Below, one piece after another: positions 1 to 7,100 of a stretch of DNA of 7,456 nt. Position 1 is the stretch's first letter; each line of letters opens with the position of its first letter. Origin of the DNA: Planctomycetota bacterium (GTDB lineage: Bacteria > Planctomycetota > UBA11346); the NCBI GenBank assembly GCA_007131555.1, contig SLQH01000153.1, positions 1 to 7,456 of the forward strand. Direction: 5' to 3'. The notes under the pieces are model-generated. The model was not told the DNA's origin and searched no databases. It worked only from the letters and a program-made list of their open reading frames with translations. Position numbers and translations under genes: made by a program.

Positions 1-260
1 ATGTCACGCTCTGGCTGACGCTCCTCCGGCTGGGGGGGCGGATCCATCACCGTGAGGTTGACTACCCCCTGCTCGATGATTTCCTGGGTGATGACAATGG
101 TGGCGATGATCAGCAGGGCCAGACTGTGGATGAGAATGCTCAATCCCCATGCCCCAAGACCGGCAGTGCGTTCATCTATCCGATCATCATCCTGTTCCTC
201 GCCGTCGAGCTCTTCATCGAACTCGTCGTCGTATTCCTGATCCTCTTCATAGCTGCTCAT
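1..260 (-). CDS. Partial membrane-anchored protein with acidic N-terminus and proline-rich segment (TonB-like topology), 5' end only
   Basis: Reading leftward from an ATG at 260-258 there is an open frame of 86 codons with no stop before the window edge, so only the N-terminus is present. The start is supported by a GGAGG (266-270) five bases upstream. Residues 1-31 are strongly acidic (runs of Asp and Glu). One hydrophobic segment follows at about residues 38-60 (WGLSILIHSLALLIIATIVI), then a short stretch and the beginning of a Pro/Glu/Gln-rich region (MDPPPQPEERQPE). The predicted arrangement is a cytoplasmic acidic tail, a single span and a proline-rich extracytoplasmic portion. This recalls TonB and also the N-termini of some membrane-anchored proteins of PVC bacteria. 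The domain that would decide function lies outside the window, so no function is assigned. It is transcribed divergently from glgP. Confidence 0.75.
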   Translation of the reverse strand, partial: MSSYEEDQEYDDEFDEELDGEEQDDDRIDERTAGLGAWGLSILIHSLALLIIATIVITQEIIEQGVVNLTVMDPPPQPEERQPERD

Positions 261-343
261 GACGGCCTCCGTTGGCTGGCGGTTGATTGCTAGGGTATGA
301 ACGTTCCAATACGACAAAGGTTCATGTGCATCTGGAGCACCAT

Positions 344-360
344 TGGGTGTGCAACACCCA
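344..360. repeat. Inverted repeat, 6-bp arms with 5-base spacer
   Basis: TGGGTG (344-349) and CACCCA (355-360) are perfect reverse complements around TGCAA. It could be an operator half-site pair or a small RNA hairpin. It lies 84 bases upstream of the left-edge gene's start and about 317 bases upstream of glgP. Its GTGTGC core (347-352) recurs in the next inverted repeat. Arms this short can arise by chance, so function is inference. Confidence 0.35.
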
Positions 361-366
361 TAAACG

Positions 367-379
367 GCACACAGTGTGC
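367..379. repeat. 13-base palindrome, possible operator
   Basis: GCACAC (367-372) and GTGTGC (374-379) are perfect reverse complements around a single A. A tight palindrome with this geometry in a divergent promoter region is typical of dimeric repressor or activator sites, though no specific regulator can be named. It lies seven bases from the preceding inverted repeat and shares the GTGTGC hexamer with it. Confidence 0.4.
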
Positions 380-412
380 TAAATGCTTTCTAGAGGACTA
401 TTTGGCGGACCT

Positions 413-427
413 GTATCTGTGTGATAC
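413..427. repeat. Inverted repeat, 5-bp arms with 5-base spacer
   Basis: GTATC (413-417) and GATAC (423-427) flank TGTGT. This is the third and weakest inverted repeat in the glgP upstream region. On its own it would not be notable; it is listed because of the clustering. Confidence 0.25.
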
Positions 428-523
428 GCCGTGATGGCCGAACCCTTCACTGGTGATGAACGCGCTTTCCGCCCTATGGTTCACGACTTTTCCAGGATCT
501 TGTCATCATCGCCAGAATGGACC

Positions 524-552
524 TTGCCCCTTATCGATGCAGGCATGATACT
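524..552 (+). promoter_or_regulatory. Weak sigma70-like candidate promoter upstream of glgP
   Basis: TTGCCC (524-529) and GATACT (547-552) each match four of six bases of the -35 and -10 consensus, with an ideal 17-base spacer. The resulting leader to the glgP ATG would be a little over 110 bases. The matches are weak, and housekeeping promoters in the suggested PVC groups are poorly defined, so this is only a candidate. Confidence 0.2.
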
Positions 553-676
553 GCCCTCGCTGGAGCCGCCAGAAGACTGTGAAGGGATAGACTGACTCAT
601 CGCCCGGCCTGATCGCCATCCCTTACAGCCCCCCCCTGCAGCCCTCTCGGCCACCACATTCTGCAACGGAGCCCCC

Positions 677-3187
677 ATGGATGCCTGTCAAACCACCACC
701 TCGGTCCACCTCGAACTGGGCCTGAACGCCACCGCCATCCGCAAGGATTACGGTCGTCATCTCAGTTACACCCTGGGCTGCGACCGCTGGTGCGTCACCG
801 ACCACTATCGCTACCAGGCCCTGGTCCTGGCCCTGCGCGACCGCCTCATGGAGCGCTGGAAGGCCACCCATCACGCCTACCATCAGGCCGACTGCCGCCG
901 CGTCTACTACCTGTCGCTGGAGTTCCTGATGGGCCGGGCCCTGGGCAACACCCTGCTCAACCTGGGGGTTGAGGAGGCCGTCCACGAGGCCCTGGCCACC
1001 TCCGGTATCTCGCTGGACACCCTGGAGGACGAGGAGCAGGACGCCGGCCTGGGCAATGGCGGCCTGGGGCGCTTGGCGGCCTGCTTCCTCGACAGCTGCG
1101 CCACCCTGCAACTGCCGGTGACCGGCTACGGCATCCGCTATGAATACGGCATGTTCCGCCAGCGCCTGGCCGATGGCCGCCAGGTGGAGGAGCCGGACCA
1201 CTGGCTGGTCCATGGCAATCCCTGGGAGATGGAGCGGCCGGAGTTCACCCAGCGGGTCCCCTTTGGCGGCCACAGCGAGTTCCACCGGGATCAGGATGGC
1301 CGGCTGCTGGTCCGCTGGGTCGAGACCCAGGATGTCTTGGCGGTCCCCTACGACATCCCCATCCCCGGCTACCGCAACGGCACCGTCAACACCCTGCGCC
1401 TGTGGAAGGCCCGAGCCACTGAAGGCTTCGACCTGGCCGAGTTCAACGCTGGTGATTATGCCGCCGCGGTGACCGACAAGAACACCGCCGAGAACATCTC
1501 GATGGTCCTGTACCCCAACGACAAGAGCGAGAACGGCAAGGAACTGCGCCTGCGCCAGCAGTTCTTCCTGGCCTCGGCCAGCCTCCAGGACGTCTTGCGC
1601 CGCTGGCGCAACGACCACGGCGATGACTTCGCCCGCTTCGCCGAACACAACTGCTTCCAGCTCAACGACACCCATCCCTCGGTGGCCGTGGCCGAACTGA
1701 TGCGCCTGCTGCTGGACCAGCAGGGCATGGGCTGGGACCAGGCCTGGGCCATCACCACCGCCACCATGGCCTACACCAATCATACCCTGCTGCCCGAGGC
1801 CCTGGAACGCTGGCCGGTCGACCTGTTCCGCCGCCTCCTGCCCCGGGTCTATGAGATCATCCTGGAGATCAACGCCCGCTTCCTGCGCCAGATCGCCAAT
1901 CGCTGGCCGGGGGACACCGCCCGACAGGCCCGCATGAGCATCATCGAGGAGGGACCGTCGCCCCAGATCCGCATGGCCTACCTGGCCATCGTCGGCAGTT
2001 ACAGCGTCAACGGGGTGGCCGCCCTGCATTCGCAACTGCTGCAACAGGGCCTGTTCAAGGACTTCCACGTCATGTGGCCGGACAAGTTCAACAACAAGAC
2101 CAATGGCGTCACCCAGCGGCGCTGGTTGGCCCGCTGCAATCCCGGCCTGCGGGCTCTGCTGGACGAGACCATCGGCAGCGACTGGGTCACCGATCTCACC
2201 CTTCTGCGCGGCCTGGAGGACCACCTCGACGACGCCGACTTCCGCCGCCGCTGGCAGGAGGTCAAGCGGGCCAACAAGCAGCGCCTGGCGGCCATGGTCG
2301 AACAGAGTTGCGGCATCACGGTATCGCCCGACTCGCTGTTCGACACCCAGGTCAAACGCATCCACGAATACAAGCGCCAACTGCTCAACGCCCTGCATGT
2401 GATCCATCTCTACGATCGCATCAAGCGCGGCGACCACGCCAACTGGACCGACCGCACCGTCCTGTTCGGCGGCAAGGCCGCGCCCGGCTACGTCATGGCC
2501 AAGGACATCATCACCCTCATCAACCGGGTGGCCGAGGTGGTCAACGGCGACCAGGACATCGGCGATCGCCTCAAGGTGGCCTTCATTCCCAACTACCGGG
2601 TCACGGCCATGGAGCTGATCTGCCCCGGCACCGACCTGTCGGAACAGATCTCGACCGCCGGCAAGGAGGCCTCCGGCACCGGCAACATGAAGTTCATGAT
2701 GAACGGCGCCCTGACCATCGGCACCCTGGACGGGGCCAACATCGAGATCCGCGACGAGGTCGGAGCCGAGCACTTCTTCCTGTTCGGCCTCGATGCCGCC
2801 CAGGTCGAGGAGCGCCGCAACGGCTATGACCCCATGGCCGCCATCGCCGCCGACGAAGACCTGCAACGGGTCATGCACCTGCTCACCAGCAACCACTTCA
2901 ACCAATGCGAGCCAGGCCTGTTCGACGGCATCATCAACTCCCTCACCACCTGGGGCGACTACTGGATGGTGCTGGCCGACTTCACCGCCTACAAGCAGGC
3001 CCAGCAGGAGGTCGCCGAGGCCTACCGCGACCAGGACCGCTGGACCCGGGCCAGCATCCTCAACGCCGCCCGCAGCGGCCGTTTCTCAACCGACCGCACC
3101 ATGCAGGAATACAACCAGGACATCTGGCGCGTGCCCCAGGTGCCGCCTGTACGCCTGTGTCCCAATGACGCCCTGACCAATACCTGA
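677..3187 (+). CDS. glgP: Glycogen/starch/maltodextrin alpha-glucan phosphorylase (EC 2.4.1.1)
   Basis: The 836-residue product matches the usual 800-850 length of glycosyltransferase family 35. It phosphorolyses terminal alpha-1,4 linkages of glycogen or maltodextrin in the cytoplasm, releasing glucose-1-phosphate with pyridoxal phosphate as cofactor. Visible family landmarks are the early LSLEFLMGR, the glycine loop GLGNGGLGR (124-132), YTNHTLLPEALE (366-377, with the conserved active-site His369), KRIHEYKRQ (560-568), and the phosphorylase signature EASGTGNMKF, whose Lys672 forms the PLP Schiff base. No frameshift or missing catalytic residue is seen. The ATG is chosen because GGAG (668-671) sits five bases upstream and the N-terminus has family-like length. 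Phosphorylase naming (GlgP or MalP) cannot be settled from sequence alone. No other glycogen gene is in view; the next gene is a VOC protein 82 bases downstream. Confidence 0.97.
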   Translation: MDACQTTTSVHLELGLNATAIRKDYGRHLSYTLGCDRWCVTDHYRYQALVLALRDRLMERWKATHHAYHQADCRRVYYLSLEFLMGRALGNTLLNLGVEEAVHEALATSGISLDTLEDEEQDAGLGNGGLGRLAACFLDSCATLQLPVTGYGIRYEYGMFRQRLADGRQVEEPDHWLVHGNPWEMERPEFTQRVPFGGHSEFHRDQDGRLLVRWVETQDVLAVPYDIPIPGYRNGTVNTLRLWKARATEGFDLAEFNAGDYAAAVTDKNTAENISMVLYPNDKSENGKELRLRQQFFLASASLQDVLRRWRNDHGDDFARFAEHNCFQLNDTHPSVAVAELMRLLLDQQGMGWDQAWAITTATMAYTNHTLLPEALERWPVDLFRRLLPRVYEIILEINARFLRQIANRWPGDTARQARMSIIEEGPSPQIRMAYLAIVGSYSVNGVAALHSQLLQQGLFKDFHVMWPDKFNNKTNGVTQRRWLARCNPGLRALLDETIGSDWVTDLTLLRGLEDHLDDADFRRRWQEVKRANKQRLAAMVEQSCGITVSPDSLFDTQVKRIHEYKRQLLNALHVIHLYDRIKRGDHANWTDRTVLFGGKAAPGYVMAKDIITLINRVAEVVNGDQDIGDRLKVAFIPNYRVTAMELICPGTDLSEQISTAGKEASGTGNMKFMMNGALTIGTLDGANIEIRDEVGAEHFFLFGLDAAQVEERRNGYDPMAAIAADEDLQRVMHLLTSNHFNQCEPGLFDGIINSLTTWGDYWMVLADFTAYKQAQQEVAEAYRDQDRWTRASILNAARSGRFSTDRTMQEYNQDIWRVPQVPPVRLCPNDALTNT

Positions 3188-3202
3188 GCAGCAGAACCGT
3201 CA

Positions 3203-3225
3203 GGTGTCAGCGCAGAGATGACACC
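3203..3225 (+). other. Hairpin in the glgP-VOC gap
   Basis: GGTGTCA (3203-3209) and TGACACC (3219-3225) form a perfect 7-bp stem around a 9-base loop, starting 16 bases after the glgP stop codon. No T-run follows (GACCCTTCCC comes next), so it is not a classical intrinsic terminator. It could protect the 3' end of the glgP message or partly reduce readthrough into the next gene. Confidence 0.4.
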
Positions 3226-3269
3226 GACCCTTCCCAAACGTCTGGCTACCGCCTTCTGAAAGCCCAGCC

Positions 3270-3668
3270 ATGCAGATCGAACACCTGGCCCTCAACCTGG
3301 AACATGCCGAGGCCGTGGTGGCCTGGTACCATCGCCACCTCGGCATGCCGATCCATCGCCAACAGCACGAACCGCTCTACGCCGCCTTCCTCGGCCAGCC
3401 GCCGAGTCTGCTGGAGATCTACTGCAACCCGGACCATCCCCTGGCCGAGCCTGAGGCATGGCATTGCCTGACCCTGCATCTGGCCCTGACCAGCGAAGAT
3501 CTGGCCGGTGACCGCGACCGCCTCCTGGCGGCCGGAGCCAGCCTGGTGGCCGAGCATTGCGACGGACCGGATGCCGACGGCTACGGGGTCCTCATGCTGC
3601 GCTGTCCCTGGGGCCTGCCCCTCCAACTCTGCCGGCGGCGCGAAGCCATTGCCGCAACCCACGTTTGA
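3270..3668 (+). CDS. VOC (vicinal oxygen chelate) family protein, glyoxalase/bleomycin-resistance fold
   Basis: This 132-residue protein has the length and pattern of a single VOC unit with two beta-alpha-beta-beta-beta modules. Module one runs from IEHLALNL with AWYHRHLGM to LLEIYCNP. Module two runs from LHLALTSEDL through DRDRLLAAGASLV to PWGLPLQLC. The usual metal-ligand positions are His5, Glu49 and His70, while the last position, normally Glu, is Gln119. Family members include glyoxalase I, ring-cleaving dioxygenases, epimerases and antibiotic-binding proteins; the substrate here cannot be read from sequence. The ATG at 3270 has only a weak purine stretch (GAAAG, 3258-3262) upstream, but it begins exactly at the expected first beta strand. 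It may be co-transcribed with glgP, although the hairpin between them leaves this open. Confidence 0.88.
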   Translation: MQIEHLALNLEHAEAVVAWYHRHLGMPIHRQQHEPLYAAFLGQPPSLLEIYCNPDHPLAEPEAWHCLTLHLALTSEDLAGDRDRLLAAGASLVAEHCDGPDADGYGVLMLRCPWGLPLQLCRRREAIAATHV

Positions 3669-4079
3669 TGCCGGGTTGAACACAGCACTAATTGAATCGG
3701 CGTCCTCGTTCTGAAACACGACCGATATTCAACAATCGATCATCGTGAACGGCTCATATCCCCACCGGCCATTCAGGCAGATAACAGCAAAATCACGAAT
3801 CAGTTAGCCCATGCAGACCAGAGGTCACCGATCACGATCCTGGTCCTGGCGACAGCACTGCTCGGGGCGGGCCTCATCCCCCATCACCCGGCACTACCAG
3901 GACGCAGGTACCCACGCAAGAAGAACGACACCAGACCGTACTTCCGGCACAGCGCCAGAGCCCGTTCGGCGCGATGAAGTCCGGACGCATGAATCCCTGG
4001 CTGGTACTGGAACGGCCGGCCCGCCGATAGACATACCCGCCTGTCATCGGCATCCCCAGCACGACGACCCAGGTGATAT

Positions 4080-4104
4080 CCATGATGGCATGGCATCGTC
4101 ATGG
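4080..4104. repeat. Inverted repeat, 6-bp arms
   Basis: CCATGA (4080-4085) and TCATGG (4099-4104) are reverse complements around 13 bases, themselves rich in ATGG-like words. It is the outermost of three inverted repeats downstream of the large minus-strand gene. Alone it is weak evidence of structure. Confidence 0.25.
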
Positions 4105-4115
4105 ATGATGCGCTA

Positions 4116-4137
4116 CCAGCGGTCTGGCCCCGGCTGG
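4116..4137. repeat. Inverted repeat, 5-bp arms plus inner pairs
   Basis: CCAGC (4116-4120) pairs with GCTGG (4133-4137). With one bulged base, two further G-C pairs can form inside. It lies between the stronger stem at 4141-4172 and the repeat at 4080-4104, in the 3' region of the large minus-strand gene. Confidence 0.25.
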
Positions 4138-4140
4138 AGA

Positions 4141-4172
4141 GCCGATGATGGGCTCAGCCGGCATCATCCGGC
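4141..4172 (-). other. Stem-loop spanning the stop codon of the large secreted protein gene
   Basis: GATGATG (4144-4150) and CATCATC (4162-4168) form 7 perfect pairs. After a bulged C at 4169 the stem continues with GCC (4141-4143) against GGC (4170-4172), giving about 10 pairs around an 11-base loop. The TGA stop codon of the minus-strand gene (4154-4156) sits in the loop, where a further GGC/GCC mini-stem can form. No T-run follows on the minus strand, so a standard intrinsic terminator is unlikely. A 3'-end-protecting or Rho-associated structure is possible. Confidence 0.4.
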
Positions 4173-7100
4173 GCTGGCATCTCCGGCGCGAAACGCTGCT
4201 CCTGGTCGGAGGGCAGGGCCGGGAAGACCTCGTCAGGGCCATCGCTATCGCCACTCTGATCGGGCAGCCGGATCCAACGCAGACCGTCGATGGACCGCAG
4301 GCGCACCTGTCGTTGTCCGACCGGAGTATGGGCGCGGAACTCGATCCAGTTGATGTTCACCTCGCCGGCGACGATGACCAGACGCAGGCGGTGGACACCG
4401 GCACTCAAGGGGATGGCGGGAACCGTATGGGTGGTCCAGTTCTGCCAACCGCCGGTGTGCGGCAGCTGAATGATACCGGTGAGGTCCTCAGCGGCGATCT
4501 CACAGCGGACCTGACGGCGACCGGCGGTGCTGATGTTGGATGCTGCCCGGATGTCCAGGTCATAAAGACCGCCATGAGGGACATCGATGGTGTAGTGCAG
4601 CCATTCACCCGCCTGGGTCCAGCCGAGGTTGATATCGCCACTGACATCACTGGCATGCTGCAGATCGACCGTTTCGCCCGGCCGGTAGTCACCGGCGTTG
4701 CCCTGATTGCTCCCGGTGGTGTCGTGGTAGGCTATGCCCAGACCACCGACGTCGAAGTCCTGGGCCTGGATGCGCCCCGGTACCGGCCAGGGGCTGCCGC
4801 CAAAGGGGGTTGACTGGCCGGTGACGGTGATGTCCACCGGGACCGAGATGCCGGTGGCCCCATCGTTGTCGGTGGCGCGGGCGGTCAGGAGGTAGCTGCC
4901 GGGCCCGACATCATTCCAGGTCACGGTGTAGGGCGCAGTGGTGGCTTCACCGACCTTGGTGCCTCCGGTGAAGAACTCCACCAGCACCACGGAACCGTCA
5001 GGGTCGGAAGCGGTCGCGGTGATGGTGATGGTGGCCGGAGCCTCAAAAACGGCCCCGCCAGCCGGGCTGATGATGCTGGCGCTGGGCGACTGGTTACCAC
5101 CCCCGCCACTACTGTCGCTCACCAGGATGACCCAGTCACTGGAGGAACTACTGGGGGCCGTGCCCAGGGACCGGCCCCCACCACCGCTCACCGACGCCAC
5201 ACTGCCGGTCTGCAGGGCACCGCCGTTGCGGGGATCGAACCAGCGCACATGGTAATCGCCGGCCGGCAGGGTGAGGTCGGCACTACCGCCATTGGCCAGA
5301 TAGACCACATAGCGGCTTCCGGGCTCGGCCAGGCACCATCCGCTGGTGACCAGATCATTGCGCGGCTGCATGCTCCAGAAAGGGATGGCGTTGTCCTTGA
5401 GGAAGGCCTTGGCCCGCCGCATGTCACCGTAGATGGCGGCGAACAGGCTGTAGTCCTGCAGGCTGATGTCACGGGTGCTGAACAGTTCGACCCCGGCCCC
5501 GCCGGCCGTGAGGGAGGCCCAGATGGCATTCTTGCGGAAGGTGTCACGGTTGGGGTTCTGACTGCTGACGTAGGGCTCATCGTAGCACACCACCCACTTG
5601 CGGCCATTGGCCGCCGACTGCTGCCGCCAATGGGCGATGCGACCGTTGCCGTGGCCGGTGTCGCTGAGATTGCCCTGGAAACTCGGCCCGGTGTAGCTGG
5701 GATCACCGATCAGGTCGGTGAAGATGGCATCGGTGTTGGAAGGACCATTGTGCACCACCATGTGGTCCTGGTAGGACAGCAGGGCCCGGACATAGGCCGC
5801 CCGCTCCACCCGCTGCTGGGTGGTGGTGCCGCGTCCATAGGTGGTGTTGTCCTGCCAGCCTGACTCCTCACCGATGTTCCAGGTGATGGCATTGAGGTAG
5901 CCGAAGCGGGCCACCATCTCACGGTAGTAGAGGCGACGGGAATCGGCAAAGCCGGTATAGGAGACCCCTTCCAGGTGCTCGAACAGGGTCTGGTTCTCCC
6001 GTTCATCAAACACGAAGTGGGTCATCACCCCCTGGCTCATCATGTGGTCGAACACGATCTGCCACTGGTCCAGCTTGGCCAGGTGATAGTTCCAGATGTT
6101 CTTGTCGCCGGTCCAGGGATAGGCGCGCTTGCCATCACCCTCGGTGTTCATGAGCAGGAAGTAGTGGACATTGAGGCCCTGCTGACGCAGATAATTCACC
6201 ACACCGATGATTCCCTTGCCCTTGTCTCCCTGCCAGGTGGGGTCGCCCTCGTTCCAGTGCTGGACGTGGTTGGCGTAGGTGCGACTGGAATTGGTGCCGG
6301 AAAAATCCTCGAACTCCAGAAACACCTCTGGGTGATTCATGCCGATCTTGAAGAAGTACTCGTCGCTGCCGCGCCAGCGCAGGGCGTGCTCACCCACATA
6401 TTCCAGGCGGCCTCGATCAGGGGCGCGGAAGTCGACCCCAGAACGGTCGCTATCGACAATCTGGAAGCTGCCACTGGCGCCATCGGCAAAACCGGCCGAG
6501 GTCCCGCCGCCGGCCCAGGCCACATCGGTGCCGGTGCGATAGCTGATGCTGTACTGCCAGGTGCCCACCTGATCCGGACACAGGTGCGCCCGCCACACAG
6601 TGCCCGAGCCGGCGCCGCTCTCGGCAGCATTGCCGTCACCGGCAAAATATCCGGGCACCACCATGCTGCGGCCATCAGGCCCGGTAAAGGTGACATCCAG
6701 ACGGTAATCACGGAAGGTGCTGGCGTCATCCTGTGAGGCCTCCACCCCGTCAAAGCTCAGGTTCACCTTGTGCCAGCGCTTGAGTTCGCCGGTCATACGA
6801 ACGTCCTCACCGCCGGCATCGGTCGACAACGGCAGCCCGTTCAAGGTGGTACCAGAACCCGTCTGCCCGGTGGTGGTATTGCCCAGACTGTGCAGGTCGC
6901 GATGCCATAGCACCCAGCGGTCCACAGCATGACCACGGCTGCGGCGGCTGATCTGGAAGCGGTAGGTGGTGCCAGCGCTCAGGTTCCAGGACAGGGACCG
7001 GGGATCGTGGTCGCGATTGGATGCCTGCCAACTCCAGGTGTTGGTGGCATTCATGTAGACCTTGAACCAGCCACTGGTGGCCACATTGCTGTTGGCCACG

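Larger units (their letters stand above)
261..676. other. Divergent intergenic region between the left-edge gene and glgP
   Basis: This 416-base stretch separates two divergent genes and should carry the promoters of both. It is visibly less GC-rich than the flanking genes. It holds three short inverted repeats (344-360, 367-379, 413-427), a weak candidate promoter for glgP (524-552) and the ribosome binding sites of both neighbours (GGAGG at 266-270 on the minus strand, GGAG at 668-671 on the plus strand). A 53-codon frame at 434-595 has no ribosome binding site and weak third-position GC bias, and is not called as a gene. No tRNA or recognised riboswitch is apparent. Confidence 0.6.
3669..4153. 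other. Convergent intergenic region without a convincing gene
   Basis: These 485 bases lie between the stop codons of the VOC gene and the large minus-strand gene. The left part (3669-3810) is relatively AT-rich and holds an imperfect stem: CACGA/TCGTG at 3717-3721 and 3743-3747, with an inner CGAT/ATCG. The right part (about 3811-4153) is GC-rich with overlapping open frames on both strands. None has a ribosome binding site or recognisable protein composition. Inverted repeats cluster from 4080 to 4172. A decayed gene remnant is possible but cannot be shown. No T-rich intrinsic terminator is seen for either converging gene. Confidence 0.55.

Noticed and set aside
52..240. 62-codon plus-strand frame ending in a serine-rich run
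   Set aside because: The serine run is the reverse complement of Asp/Glu codons in the better-supported minus-strand gene at 1-260, which has a ribosome binding site and a membrane span.
434..595. 53-codon frame upstream of glgP starting with MAEPFTGDERAF
   Set aside because: It has no Shine-Dalgarno sequence, its third-position GC is clearly lower than in the neighbouring genes, and it overlaps the region expected to hold the glgP promoter. A leader peptide cannot be excluded but is unsupported.
623..2905. 760-codon open frame antisense to glgP
   Set aside because: It lies opposite a phosphorylase with an intact family signature. Its product is a low-complexity mix of Val, Gly, Ala, Asp and Gln typical of the reverse complement of GC-rich codons, with no recognisable domain.
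3717..3747. Imperfect stem after the VOC gene as a terminator
   Set aside because: The stem is broken by an asymmetric internal loop and is not followed by a T-run, so it does not qualify as an intrinsic terminator.
3811..4353. 180-codon plus-strand frame crossing from the gap into the large gene
   Set aside because: The product is rich in Arg, Ser, His and Pro with no hydrophobic core. There is no ribosome binding site, and its second half is antisense to the coding sequence of the large gene.
4145..4813. Plus-strand frames opposite the large secreted protein gene (4145-4813, also 5249-5863, 5975-6736 and 6929-7324)
   Set aside because: The minus-strand frame encodes recognisable DUF5060, barrel and CBM6 domains throughout, so these are compositional shadows without ribosome binding sites or domain patterns.
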